Shown: positions 17,123-24,977 of the stretch, piece after piece
Layout: each line of letters opens with the position of its first letter
How positions within the stretch are numbered: the stretch's first letter is position 1
NCBI GenBank assembly: GCA_964442285.1
Contig: CAYTZH010000041.1
Coordinates: forward strand, 1-43,674
Source: CAYTZH01 sp964442285
Lineage (GTDB): Bacteria > Myxococcota_A > UBA9160 > JAFDET01
Reading direction: 5' to 3'
Length of the DNA: 43,674 bases
Made by a program: the position numbers and the translations under genes
Notes under the pieces: model-generated
What the model was told of the DNA's origin: nothing
The model's database searches: none
The model's input: only the letters and a program-made list of their open reading frames with translations

Positions 17123-18544
17123 ATGAGCCCGCCCGACCCCCACCGCAGCTTCTTCGACGACGTCAACCGCTACCTGGACGTGGCCGCCGAGCACGCGAGC
17201 CTGGCGCCCGGCATCATCCGCCAGGTCAAGGCCTGCAACGCGGTCTACCGGATCCAGTTTCCCGTGCGCGACGACGCGGGCGAGGTGCAGGTGGTGGAGG
17301 CCTTCCGGGCCGAGCACAGCCACCACCGCCTGCCGACCAAGGGCGGGATCCGCTTCAGCCCCCGCGTCTCCCAGGACGAGGTCATGGCCCTCGCCGCGCT
17401 CATGACCTACAAGTGCGCCCTCGTCGACGTCCCCTTCGGGGGCGCCAAGGGGGGCGTCCGCATCGACCCGCGCCGCTGCTCTCCGGGCCACCTCGAGCGG
17501 GTCACGCGGCGCTACACCAGCGAGCTCGTCCGCAAGCGCTTCATCGGCCCCGACGTGGACGTCCCCGCGCCCGACGTGGGCACCGGCGAGCGGGAGATGG
17601 GCTGGATCGCCGACACCTACAAGAGCCAGGGCCCCGACACCCTGAACGCCCTGGCCTCGGTGACCGGGAAGTCGATCGCGCTGCACGGGATCCCGGGCCG
17701 CACCGAGGCCACCGGGCTCGGTACGGTGATCGCCCTGGAGCAGGTGCTCTCCCAGGCCGACGACCTGCGGGCGGCCGGCCTCGCGCCCGGGCTCGCCGGG
17801 AAGCGGGTGATCGTGCACGGACTCGGCAAGGTGGGCCTGCACGCGGCCCGGGCCGCCGCGGAGCGGGGAGCCGTGGTGGTGGGCGTCTCCGTGAGCGACG
17901 GCGCGGTCTACGCGAAGGACGGGCTCGATCCGGACGCCGTCCTGGCGCATCGCGCCGAGCGAGGCTCGGTGCTCGGCTTCTCCGGGGCCCGGGACCTCAC
18001 CGAGCCGGCCGCGCTCCTGGAAGAGGACTGCGACGTCCTCGTCCCCGCCGCCCTGGAGCACGACATCACCGCCGCCAACGCGCCGCGCATCCGCGCCCGG
18101 GTGATCGCCGAGGCCGCCAACGGCCCGGTGGACGCCGAGGCCGACGCTCTGCTGCGCGCGGCGGGACGGATCGTCGTCCCCGACGTGTACGCCAACGCCG
18201 GCGGGGTGGTGGTGTCGTACTTCGAGTGGGTGAAGAACCTCTCCCACATCAGCTTCGAGCGGATGACCCGCCGCTACCAGGAGCTCTCGAGCCAGCGCCT
18301 CGTGGACCTGCTGGCCACGCGCCTCGGGTCGGCCCCGCCGGAGGATGTGCTGGCCGCCCTCTGCCGCCCGCCCGACGAGATCGACTTCGTGCGCACCGCC
18401 CTCGAGAACACCATGGTGATCGCCTACCGCAAGATCCGGGAGGTGTGGCGACAGCGCGACCTGGACGACCTGCGGACCGCCGCCTACCTGGTGGCGCTCG
18501 AGAGCATCGGCAACGCCTACGTGGAGTCGGGCGTCTTTCCGTAG
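17123..18544 (+). CDS. Glu/Leu/Phe/Val dehydrogenase
   Basis: 473 residues, full length. Substrate-side motifs are KGGIRFSP, TYKCALVDVPFGGAKGGV (catalytic lysine region) and PAPDVGT with the catalytic aspartate. The Rossmann NAD(P) site is VHGLGKVGLHAARAA (GxGxxG). AEAANGPV and PDVYANAGGVVVSYFEW complete the family signature. The enzyme deaminates glutamate or a branched amino acid to the 2-oxo acid in the cytoplasm; which one is not resolved here. It starts 10 bases after the RND pump and is followed two bases later by a glycosyltransferase gene. A functional tie to efflux is not obvious. Confidence 0.93.
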   Translation: MSPPDPHRSFFDDVNRYLDVAAEHASLAPGIIRQVKACNAVYRIQFPVRDDAGEVQVVEAFRAEHSHHRLPTKGGIRFSPRVSQDEVMALAALMTYKCALVDVPFGGAKGGVRIDPRRCSPGHLERVTRRYTSELVRKRFIGPDVDVPAPDVGTGEREMGWIADTYKSQGPDTLNALASVTGKSIALHGIPGRTEATGLGTVIALEQVLSQADDLRAAGLAPGLAGKRVIVHGLGKVGLHAARAAAERGAVVVGVSVSDGAVYAKDGLDPDAVLAHRAERGSVLGFSGARDLTEPAALLEEDCDVLVPAALEHDITAANAPRIRARVIAEAANGPVDAEADALLRAAGRIVVPDVYANAGGVVVSYFEWVKNLSHISFERMTRRYQELSSQRLVDLLATRLGSAPPEDVLAALCRPPDEIDFVRTALENTMVIAYRKIREVWRQRDLDDLRTAAYLVALESIGNAYVESGVFP

Positions 18545-18546
18545 GC

Positions 18547-19656
18547 ATGCGGATCGCGCTGCTCTCCACCGAGTACCCGGGCCACGGCGTCGCCTTCGGC
18601 GTCGGTCGCTACGTGCGGGACCTGCACGCCCTCTATGCGGAGGCGGGTCACGACACCCTGGCCCTGGTGGTGAACGAGGCGGGCGGCCGCGCGATGGACC
18701 GGCCCGGGGCGCCCCGGGGCTTCGGGCCCTTCGCCGTGCTGTGGCCCCTGCGCGCGCGCGCCTGGCTCGCGGAGCAGCTGGCCGCCTTCGTGCCCGACGT
18801 GGTTGAGGCGCCCAACTGGGGTGGGCTGCTGGCCCTGCTTCCCGCGCGCCATCCGTCGGCGGTGCGGATCTCCACCGGTCGGGTCCAGCTCCCCGCGCCG
18901 TCGCTCGCCACCGGCTGGGTGCGCCCCCTGCATCGCCGCTGGGAACGCCTCAGCGTGTCCCGGGCGGACCTGGTGATCGCCAACAGCCGCGCCTCGTCGG
19001 AGCCGCTCCTCCGCCTCTACGGCAGGTCCGCGGACCGCGTCGTCCACCACGCCATCGAGGCCCCGGTGTGCCGGCCGCGGCCGGAGGCGCGCGGCGTGCT
19101 CTACGTGGGTCGCCTCGAGCACCGCAAGGGCGTCGACCGGCTGGTGGAGGCCTGGGCCGGCCTCGGGCCGTCGCGCGGGGACGCCGAGCTCCACCTCGTC
19201 GGGCCGGACCCGGGCGGCTTCGGGCGGCAGGCCGTGGCGCGCCGGGGCGCGGCGGGGGTCGTCCTGCACGGACGCCTCGAGGACGCAGCGCTCGAAGCGG
19301 TTCGCGCGCGCTGCAGCCTCCAGGTCGTCCCGTCGCGCACGGAGAGCTTCGGCCTGGGGGTGCTGGAAGCCTGGGCCGCCGGGCTCGCGGTGGTGGTGGC
19401 GGACATCCCCGCCCTGGTCGAGGTGGCGGGCGAGGCGGCCCTCGTGGCGCCCCACGTTCCGGCCCTCGTCGACGCGCTCCGGCGGCTGCTCGCGGATGCC
19501 GACCTCCGCGCCGCGCTGGCGCGCGCGGGCCAGGACCGCCTCCAGACCTGCTTCGGGCGCGAGCGCTGGCTGCGCGAGAACCTGGAGGCCTACGAGGAGA
19601 CGCGGCGCCGCTTCGCCGCGCGGACGGGGAGGCTCGCCGACGCCGTCTCAGGGTGA
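18547..19656 (+). CDS. GT4-family glycosyltransferase
   Basis: 369 residues, ATG two bases after the dehydrogenase stop. The N-terminal Rossmann half begins MRIALLSTEYPGHGVAFGVGRYV with the glycine loop common to GT4 enzymes. The C-terminal half has GVLYVGRLEHRKGVDRLVEAW, the nucleotide-sugar binding start, and the Ex7E motif in SRTESFGLGVLEAWAAGLAVVVAD. It would transfer a sugar from an activated donor to an unknown acceptor, retaining the anomeric configuration. No polysaccharide genes surround it. The end overlaps the convergent DUF3604 gene by nine bases. Confidence 0.9.
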   Translation: MRIALLSTEYPGHGVAFGVGRYVRDLHALYAEAGHDTLALVVNEAGGRAMDRPGAPRGFGPFAVLWPLRARAWLAEQLAAFVPDVVEAPNWGGLLALLPARHPSAVRISTGRVQLPAPSLATGWVRPLHRRWERLSVSRADLVIANSRASSEPLLRLYGRSADRVVHHAIEAPVCRPRPEARGVLYVGRLEHRKGVDRLVEAWAGLGPSRGDAELHLVGPDPGGFGRQAVARRGAAGVVLHGRLEDAALEAVRARCSLQVVPSRTESFGLGVLEAWAAGLAVVVADIPALVEVAGEAALVAPHVPALVDALRRLLADADLRAALARAGQDRLQTCFGRERWLRENLEAYEETRRRFAARTGRLADAVSG

Positions 19657-21558
19657 CCGCGTGTACCAGATCGGCGAGGTCCAGGCCCGCTCCTGGATCG
19701 TCTTCGGCACGGACGGATCGCAGCAGGCCGCGAGCTCCCGCGGCACGCGGCCCGGGTCCGCGCAGTCCACTCCCCGCGCGTTGCAGACCCAGGTGTTCCA
19801 GCGACAGCTCGGGTTCTCCAGGACGCGGGCGTAGTAGAAGGCCGGCTCGGCCGCATCGAAGTCGGGGTCGGTCCACACTCGGCAGAGCTGGCGCGCGCCG
19901 GGGCCGCGGACCGCGCAGGTGGCGAGGTCGACGTCGGCGCCGTTGTCCGGGTCGCCCGCCACGTCGTAGACCCGCTCGTGGGTCTCGCCGGCTGCGTCGA
20001 GCCAGCCCTTCACGACCTGGATGCGCTGGAGGGGCGTGCTCGGCGCGCCGTTCCCGCCGGGGTCGGCCGCCGCCCAGACCAGGAGCCGGGGGGCGTCGGC
20101 CATCGGCGGGGAGGGCAGGGCGCCGCCCATGGGCACGCCGCGGGCGTAGCCCCGGGCCACGAAGGCGGTGTCGTCGCAGAGGTCGTCGGCGTAGGTCCAG
20201 CCGCCGAAGAAGCGCACCGTCATGCGCGGGCCACTGGTGCCGTAGACCTCGCGTCGTCGCAGGGCGGCGAACAGGGCGTCCCGGGAGTTCTCCTCCGCCC
20301 AGACCACGCCGAGACCGCCGGGATTGAACTCGGCGCGGTCGGGAAAGGCGGGCACCCCGAAGCGCGAGAAGTTCGCGGCCGCGTGGCCGCGGTACTCGTC
20401 CTCGTCCACCATGCCGGGCGCGCCGAAGTGGGTGTCGGTGGCGCCGATCAGGCCGAAGCGGAAGGGGTTCACGCCGAGGCGCCGCTCCTGCACCAGCCCC
20501 TCGCGGAGCACCTCGCGGGCGTAGATCCCGGCGGGCAGCGTCGCCGGGTCCACGTCCTCGGTCATCATGTCCTGCATGCGCGTGTAGCGGAGCTTCTCGT
20601 ACGCGCACAGCTCGTCCTCGGCTCCCGGCCGACACTCGCTGTCGCCCTTGTGCTGGGTGACCTCCACCAGGGTCTCGAGGCGGGCGCGGGTGCGCGCCGC
20701 GTCGGCGGTCAGCGGTGCGCCGTCCGGCCCGCTGGTGGGGAACATCAAGCCGCCGCTCACGTTCGCGTTGTGGGGGATGGCGAGCACGTCGCAGCCCGGG
20801 ACCCCGTCCAGGCACTCCGCCTCCAGGGCGCGCCACAGGCCCTCCTGGGTGGGCGTCTCCAGGTAGGTGGTCGGCCGGCGCTGGACCCGCTCGTTGCGGA
20901 AGATCACGTTGCGGTGGACGTTGTTGCCACCGGGCATCCCGGTCCACTCGTAGCCCACGAACGTCGTGAAGGCGCAGGCGGCGGTGCGGTCGTAGAAGGC
21001 CTCGGCGGCGTCCTGGATCTCGCGCCAGGGCCCGCGCGCCGCGTGTCGGCACCAGCCTCCGTCGGGCCCGCAGAAGCTGTAGCGCCGCGGCGGGTCGGCG
21101 GCGTAGGTCTGGCCGTTCACGAGCATGTAGCCGAGGTACGGGAAGCGGCGCACCACCCGACACACGACCGAGTCGTAGCCGGCGAGCGCCGGGTCCTGGC
21201 AGATCTGGGTCTCGCCCAGCAGGTCGCTGTGGTCCGTGACTACGGCGTAGTCGAGGGGGCGCCGGAGCTGGATCGTGTCGCCGGGACGCCCCGCCTCGTC
21301 GTAGGGCTGGATCCCGATGGCCTCCCCCCGGGCGTAGCGATAGGCGTCGCGCGGGCGCGCGAGGGTGCCCTGGCCCCAGGCGTCGAAGGAGAGCGCCGTG
21401 TGCACGTGGCTGTCGCCGAAGAAGGGCCGGCGCAGGGGATCGTGGTGGTCGCAGGGGGCGCGCGCCTCGGTGCGCTGCCAGGGCGGTGCGCCCCGGGCCG
21501 GGGCGGTGGTGGACGCGAGCGCGAGGGCGAGCAGCAAGGCGGTCCGCGCGGGCGTCAC
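19648..21558 (-). CDS. Exported DUF3604 domain protein
   Basis: 636 residues from a GTG at 21558 that overlaps the upstream gene's stop as GTGA. A signal peptide (about 1-23, ending PARG-A) is followed by FGDSHVHTALSFDAWG, where the histidines and aspartate resemble a PHP-type metal site. Further matching blocks are VTDHSDLLGE, FVGYEWTGMPGGNNVHRNVIF, IPHNANVSGG, GLIGATDTHFGAPG and EENSRDALFAALRRREVYGTSGPR, all typical of DUF3604. The family is probably a metal-dependent periplasmic hydrolase, but no activity is established. Many cysteines suggest disulfides. It is coupled to a small four-helix membrane protein. Confidence 0.9.
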   Translation of the reverse strand: MTPARTALLLALALASTTAPARGAPPWQRTEARAPCDHHDPLRRPFFGDSHVHTALSFDAWGQGTLARPRDAYRYARGEAIGIQPYDEAGRPGDTIQLRRPLDYAVVTDHSDLLGETQICQDPALAGYDSVVCRVVRRFPYLGYMLVNGQTYAADPPRRYSFCGPDGGWCRHAARGPWREIQDAAEAFYDRTAACAFTTFVGYEWTGMPGGNNVHRNVIFRNERVQRRPTTYLETPTQEGLWRALEAECLDGVPGCDVLAIPHNANVSGGLMFPTSGPDGAPLTADAARTRARLETLVEVTQHKGDSECRPGAEDELCAYEKLRYTRMQDMMTEDVDPATLPAGIYAREVLREGLVQERRLGVNPFRFGLIGATDTHFGAPGMVDEDEYRGHAAANFSRFGVPAFPDRAEFNPGGLGVVWAEENSRDALFAALRRREVYGTSGPRMTVRFFGGWTYADDLCDDTAFVARGYARGVPMGGALPSPPMADAPRLLVWAAADPGGNGAPSTPLQRIQVVKGWLDAAGETHERVYDVAGDPDNGADVDLATCAVRGPGARQLCRVWTDPDFDAAEPAFYYARVLENPSCRWNTWVCNARGVDCADPGRVPRELAACCDPSVPKTIQERAWTSPIWYTRSP

Positions 21559-21947
21559 GAGAGCACCCGCAGCAGGTTGGCCCGGGGCGCCCGCCCGAAG
21601 GGCGTGCGGTAGAGGTCGATCGCCAGGGCCGCCAGCAGCAGGCCGGCGCAGGCGGCCAGGACCAGCGCCCGGCGGCTGCCGGGGCCCAGGGGGGAGAGCA
21701 GGCGGCCGACGGCCCAGGCGAGGATCGCCGCCAGCCCGAGAGCGCCCGTGGTCTGGACCGCGAAGAGCGCCAGGATCATGGGAACGGGCCCCGACGCGCC
21801 CTCCACCGCGGCCACGGCGGACGCAGCCGCCAGGAGGATCGCGTAGCGGGCGGGCGGCACCAGGGCGTCGAAGGGGCCGAGCATCGGCACCGGGAGTGCG
21901 AGGGCGAGCACGACGAACAGCAGACGACGGGCCGAGCGGGCGCTCAC
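21555..21947 (-). CDS. Small four-helix membrane protein
   Basis: 130 residues from a GTG at 21947 with GGGAGG at good spacing. Four hydrophobic segments (about 9-28, 33-50, 55-80, 92-112) with almost no polar loop. I do not recognise the family. Its stop overlaps the DUF3604 gene start as GTGA, so the two are made together and may act together at the envelope. Confidence 0.7.
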   Translation of the reverse strand: MSARSARRLLFVVLALALPVPMLGPFDALVPPARYAILLAAASAVAAVEGASGPVPMILALFAVQTTGALGLAAILAWAVGRLLSPLGPGSRRALVLAACAGLLLAALAIDLYRTPFGRAPRANLLRVLS

Positions 21948-22049
21948 GGGACCTCCCGGCGAGGCCCCCTCGCGAGAGCCCCCGGATGAGGCCCCTGGCT
22001 AGCATGTCGCGCCGCGCACGGGAACCGGGGCCGGCTCCAGTTCCGACCC

Positions 22050-22091
22050 GGCGTCCCCGGACCGGCGTCCCCGGACCGGTGTCCCCGGACG
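22050..22091. repeat. Three tandem 14-bp repeats
   Basis: GGCGTCCCCGGACC occurs at 22050-22063 and 22064-22077, with a degenerate third copy at 22078-22091. They sit in the 219-base gap between the divergent four-helix gene and the seven-helix gene. Confidence 0.85.
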
Positions 22092-22166
22092 CATCCGTGC
22101 CCGCGGGCCGATTCGACTCAACCGCGGCGGTCGATACGCCGACAGCCCCTCCGACACCTTTGCGGA

Positions 22167-22898
22167 GTGGACATGGTCGTTCTCCAACTCGCGGGTCAGG
22201 GCGGATTCATCCTGGCGAGCTTCCTCCTGGGCCTGAAGCTCGTGGGCCTGTGGCGCCGGACGGGCGAGATGCCCGAGCTGGCCATCGGGCTCTCCTTCCT
22301 GCTGGGGGGCGGCCTCGGTTTCCTCTCCTGGTTCGTGCTGGCCATCGCCACGCTCCAGGGCGCAGGTCTCCAGCAGCTCCACGGCGTCTCCATCTTCGGT
22401 CTGACCATGACCTGCAGCGGTACGTTGTGTCTCGGCGTGGGCCAGCGGCAGATCTACCGCCCCGGCGCCGCCTGGCCCTGGATGCTGATCGGCGCCGTGG
22501 CCGTGGTGATGTCGGTCGGCTGGGTCGGCCACCTGGCCGGCACGCCGGGGGTCTCGAAGTGGTTCTGGCTGCCCATCGGCGCGACCCTGCCGATCTACGG
22601 CTGGGGGGTTGTCGAGGCGTTTCTCCTGGGCCGGACGCTGCACAAGCGGGCCCGGCTGGGACTCGCGGATCCCGCGGTGGTGAACCGGATCGTCAACTGG
22701 GGCATCGGCGGCGGGTGCGTCACGATCATGGTCAGCCTCTCGCTCCTGGGTCGCCTCGCGTACGGCCCCCTGTTTCCCGCCGCGCTCAGCGCCTTCAACG
22801 CCAGCCTCGGCCTGGTGGCGGCGCTGGCCATCTGGCTCGGCTTCTTCCCGCCGGCGGCCTACCTGCAACGGGTCGCGCGGGCCTACGAGGGGGCGTGA
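22167..22898 (+). CDS. Seven-helix membrane protein of unknown function
   Basis: 243 residues if the GTG at 22167 is used, 241 from the ATG at 22173 (MVVLQLAG). Seven hydrophobic segments span nearly the whole chain, separated by short charged loops (LWRRTGEMPE, RTLHKRARLGLADP). No enzyme motif is visible. Size and helix number resemble uncharacterised proteobacterial membrane proteins. The stop overlaps the start of a small soluble protein as TGATG, so the two are expected to be made at a fixed ratio. Confidence 0.75.
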   Translation: MDMVVLQLAGQGGFILASFLLGLKLVGLWRRTGEMPELAIGLSFLLGGGLGFLSWFVLAIATLQGAGLQQLHGVSIFGLTMTCSGTLCLGVGQRQIYRPGAAWPWMLIGAVAVVMSVGWVGHLAGTPGVSKWFWLPIGATLPIYGWGVVEAFLLGRTLHKRARLGLADPAVVNRIVNWGIGGGCVTIMVSLSLLGRLAYGPLFPAALSAFNASLGLVAALAIWLGFFPPAAYLQRVARAYEGA

Positions 22899-23209
22899 TG
22901 GCGGACTCGCCCGTCTTCGAACACGCATGCCAGGAGCTCGAGGCGCGCACCGCGTTCGACCGCCTCTCCGCCCGCGGGACGATGCGCATCGCCTTGCGGA
23001 GCGCGGGCCTGGACGTGGCCAGCATCGACGTGCCGCAGATGCAGGTGCTGCTGCGGAAGGTCCTGCCCGCCGAGCTCGCAAGCCGGGGCGTGGCGGAAGG
23101 CGACGCGGTCTGCGACCAGATCGCCAGCCGGCTCGCCGGCATGACCTTCGAGGTGGCGCAGGATCGCGCCGGCTCGGCCGCCGAGACCCTCGCCCGCTTC
23201 GGCCGCTAG
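22898..23209 (+). CDS. Small soluble partner of the seven-helix protein
   Basis: 103 residues, starting in the TGATG junction. It is predicted helical and cytoplasmic, with two cysteines and no signal peptide. The sequence ELEARTAFDRLSARGTMRIALRSAGLDV followed by VPQMQVLLRKVLPAEL suggests two helical units (key parts: RGTMRIALRSAG, MQVLLRKVLPAEL). I do not recognise the family. Tight overlap with the membrane protein gene is the main clue to its job. Confidence 0.65.
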   Translation: MADSPVFEHACQELEARTAFDRLSARGTMRIALRSAGLDVASIDVPQMQVLLRKVLPAELASRGVAEGDAVCDQIASRLAGMTFEVAQDRAGSAAETLARFGR

Positions 23210-23303
23210 GGGCCGAGGCGCCCGCAGACCTTTCCCACGCAGCCCCGCGGCGATCCCGATCGGCCTCGCTCCAGCCGCCGCCGCGTCGGCGGGGCGGATC
23301 GGG

Positions 23304-23309
23304 TAGGAT
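23304..23309 (+). promoter_or_regulatory. Possible -10 element of the barrel-cupredoxin-cyclase operon
   Basis: TAGGAT lies 25 bases before the GTG at 23335. Just upstream a small hairpin, CCGCCG-CGT-CGGCGG (23278-23292), covers the place of a -35. The promoter call is weak. Confidence 0.3.
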
Positions 23310-23334
23310 CCGCCGGGTCGTCACGGGGGGGGGC

Positions 23335-24285
23335 GTGCGAGGCCGTCGAACCAGAGCGCGTGCACGAGCGATCCCGCGGGCTGCGATCCCGGCAGCGCTC
23401 CTGGCGTTCCCGCTCGCGACGTTCCCACTCCTCACGGCGCTGCCGGCGGCCGCGGCGCCGTCCCTGCAGTGGAGCGATTGGCAGCTCGACGCCGGCGCCG
23501 AGACCCGCTTCGACCACAACCTGAACCGGGCCGGCCGCCGCGCCGAGGAGGACTGGGACGTCTCCTACCATCCGGCCGTGGGGCTGGGTCGGGCCCTCCA
23601 GCTCGACGAGCGCACGCGGCTCTCGGCGCGGGCCGAGGTGGAAGGGGCGATCCACAGCCGCTTCGACGGGCTCCACGGGGTCGAGGCCGGCCTCCGGCTG
23701 AGCCTGGTGCACAAGCTGGGCCTCGGCCCGGCGCCCTGGGTCCGTCTCTCGGCGCGCGGGGCCTACCGCCACGTGCAGGCGGACCAGCGCAGCGGGCCGC
23801 GCTTCGCGCTCGGCCTGCTCGTCGGCAAACGCCTCACCGAGCGTCTCGACGCCGCGCTCGGCTACCGCTTCAACCGGCACTTCGGCGAGAACGGAGGGAC
23901 GATCGCCGCCGCTCCGGGCTTCCCCAACGACGTCTTCGACCAGCAGTTCCACGAGGTCTGGCTGGAGGGGCGCTTCCTGGTGACCGAGCGGCTCCAGGCC
24001 ACGGCGGGATTCCAGTACCGCCGGGGCGACTTCGACTCCAACGCGCGCGGCAACCGCTTCGACATCCTCGTCGAGAACGACGTCGAGGCCGGCGCCCTGG
24101 ATCGGGTGTTCGGGGGCTGGGTCTACCGGATCGACGGCAACGGCTACGCCCCCTACGCGGGCCTGAACTACGCCCTCGCGGACCGCTGGTCCCTCGATCT
24201 CCGCTATCGCTTCGAGCGGGGCGAGGGCGCGGGCCTCGACTACCGCAACCACGCCGTGCGCGCGGCGCTGCTGTTCCGCTACTGA
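23335..24285 (+). CDS. Outer-membrane beta-barrel-like protein
   Basis: 316 residues from a GTG. A very basic start (RGRRTRARARAIPRA), a hydrophobic core and AAAAP give a signal peptide of about 42 residues. The mature chain is a series of amphipathic beta strands with alternating aromatic residues (TRFDHNLNRAG, ARGAYRHVQAD, AALGYRFNRHFGE, ATAGFQYRRGDFD, LDLRYRFERGEG) and ends HAVRAALLFRY with a terminal aromatic residue, the usual outer-membrane insertion signal. About 12 to 14 strands fit this length. It is followed after five bases by the cupredoxin gene and then the cyclase gene, forming a likely operon. Its substrate or ligand is unknown. Confidence 0.8.
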   Translation: MRGRRTRARARAIPRAAIPAALLAFPLATFPLLTALPAAAAPSLQWSDWQLDAGAETRFDHNLNRAGRRAEEDWDVSYHPAVGLGRALQLDERTRLSARAEVEGAIHSRFDGLHGVEAGLRLSLVHKLGLGPAPWVRLSARGAYRHVQADQRSGPRFALGLLVGKRLTERLDAALGYRFNRHFGENGGTIAAAPGFPNDVFDQQFHEVWLEGRFLVTERLQATAGFQYRRGDFDSNARGNRFDILVENDVEAGALDRVFGGWVYRIDGNGYAPYAGLNYALADRWSLDLRYRFERGEGAGLDYRNHAVRAALLFRY

Positions 24286-24290
24286 GGACC

Positions 24291-24977
24291 GTGGCTCGGC
24301 GCGCGGACAGCCAGGGAAGGCTCGGGTGGAGACTCGCGATCGCGGCTGTGCTCGGGGGGCTCGCGCTGGGCGCGGCGGACGCGGCCCGCGCCGAGACCCT
24401 GCGGGCCCGCGTCGCGAGTCGCGGCGAGCCGGTCGCGCACGCGGTGGTGTACGCCGTCGCCCTCGACGCCCGGGGGCGGCCCGCGCCGCCTCCGGCGCCC
24501 ACCGAGATCGACCAGGTGGACAAGGAGTTCGTGCCCTACGTCAGCGCCGTGCGCGTGGGCACCCGGATCGCCTTTCCGAACCGGGACCAGATCCGCCACC
24601 ACGTCTACTCGTTCTCCGACGCCAAGACCTTCGAGATCCCGCTCTACAAGGGCGTGCCGGCCGCCCCCGTGCTGTTCGACAAGCCCGGGGTCGTGGCGCT
24701 CGGGTGCAACATCCACGACTGGATGCGGGCCTACGTCTTCGTCGCCGAGACGCCCCACTTCGCGGTGACCGACGCCAGCGGGTCTGCCCGGCTCGCGCTT
24801 CCGTCGGGACGCTATGCCGTCGAGGTCTGGCATCCGGCGCTGCAGGGCGAGCCCGAGGCCACCCGGCAGGAGGTCGCCCTGGACGGGGCGGACGCCGAGC
24901 TCGGATTCTCGATCGCCCAGCGGCGGCTCTGGCGGGTGCGCCGGGCGCCCTCGCGGGACGATCCCAGCTACCGCTGA
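24291..24977 (+). CDS. Periplasmic cupredoxin-like protein (annotated in relatives as methylamine utilization protein)
   Basis: 228 residues from a GTG preceded by GAGGA. A signal peptide ends near AARA-E35. The blue-copper ligand set is visible: H104 (or H103) in IRHHVYSF and C139, H142, M145 in CNIHDWM, the C-x2-H-x2-M spacing of type I copper sites. Before it come a beta region and KEFVPYVSAVRVGTRIAFPN. From about 155 to 200 VTDASGSARLALPSGRYAVEVWHP resembles a carboxypeptidase-regulatory beta sandwich. It should carry copper or electrons in the periplasm. The name in databases reflects similarity only; no methylamine dehydrogenase genes are present. It sits between the barrel gene and the cyclase gene. 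Confidence 0.87.
   Translation: MARRADSQGRLGWRLAIAAVLGGLALGAADAARAETLRARVASRGEPVAHAVVYAVALDARGRPAPPPAPTEIDQVDKEFVPYVSAVRVGTRIAFPNRDQIRHHVYSFSDAKTFEIPLYKGVPAAPVLFDKPGVVALGCNIHDWMRAYVFVAETPHFAVTDASGSARLALPSGRYAVEVWHPALQGEPEATRQEVALDGADAELGFSIAQRRLWRVRRAPSRDDPSYR

Noticed and set aside
13519..17166. A 1215-codon open frame on the minus strand
   Set aside because: It mirrors the first RND pump, whose motifs are plain on the plus strand; the antisense product is low-complexity His/Gln/Gly-rich sequence.
12692..19656. One functional operon joining RND efflux, amino-acid dehydrogenase and glycosyltransferase
   Set aside because: Spacing is tight enough for co-transcription, but a possible promoter lies before the dehydrogenase and the activities suggest no common pathway; adjacency alone is not evidence of shared function.
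23278..23292. Terminator after the small soluble protein gene
   Set aside because: The 6-bp stem is short, lies 70 bases downstream of the stop and has no T tract; in DNA this rich in GC such hairpins are frequent.
24326..24974. A longer cyclase protein starting at the GTG at 24326
   Set aside because: The added 216 residues would be read entirely out of frame within the cupredoxin gene, are Arg/Gly-rich without domains, and place a long tail before TM1.
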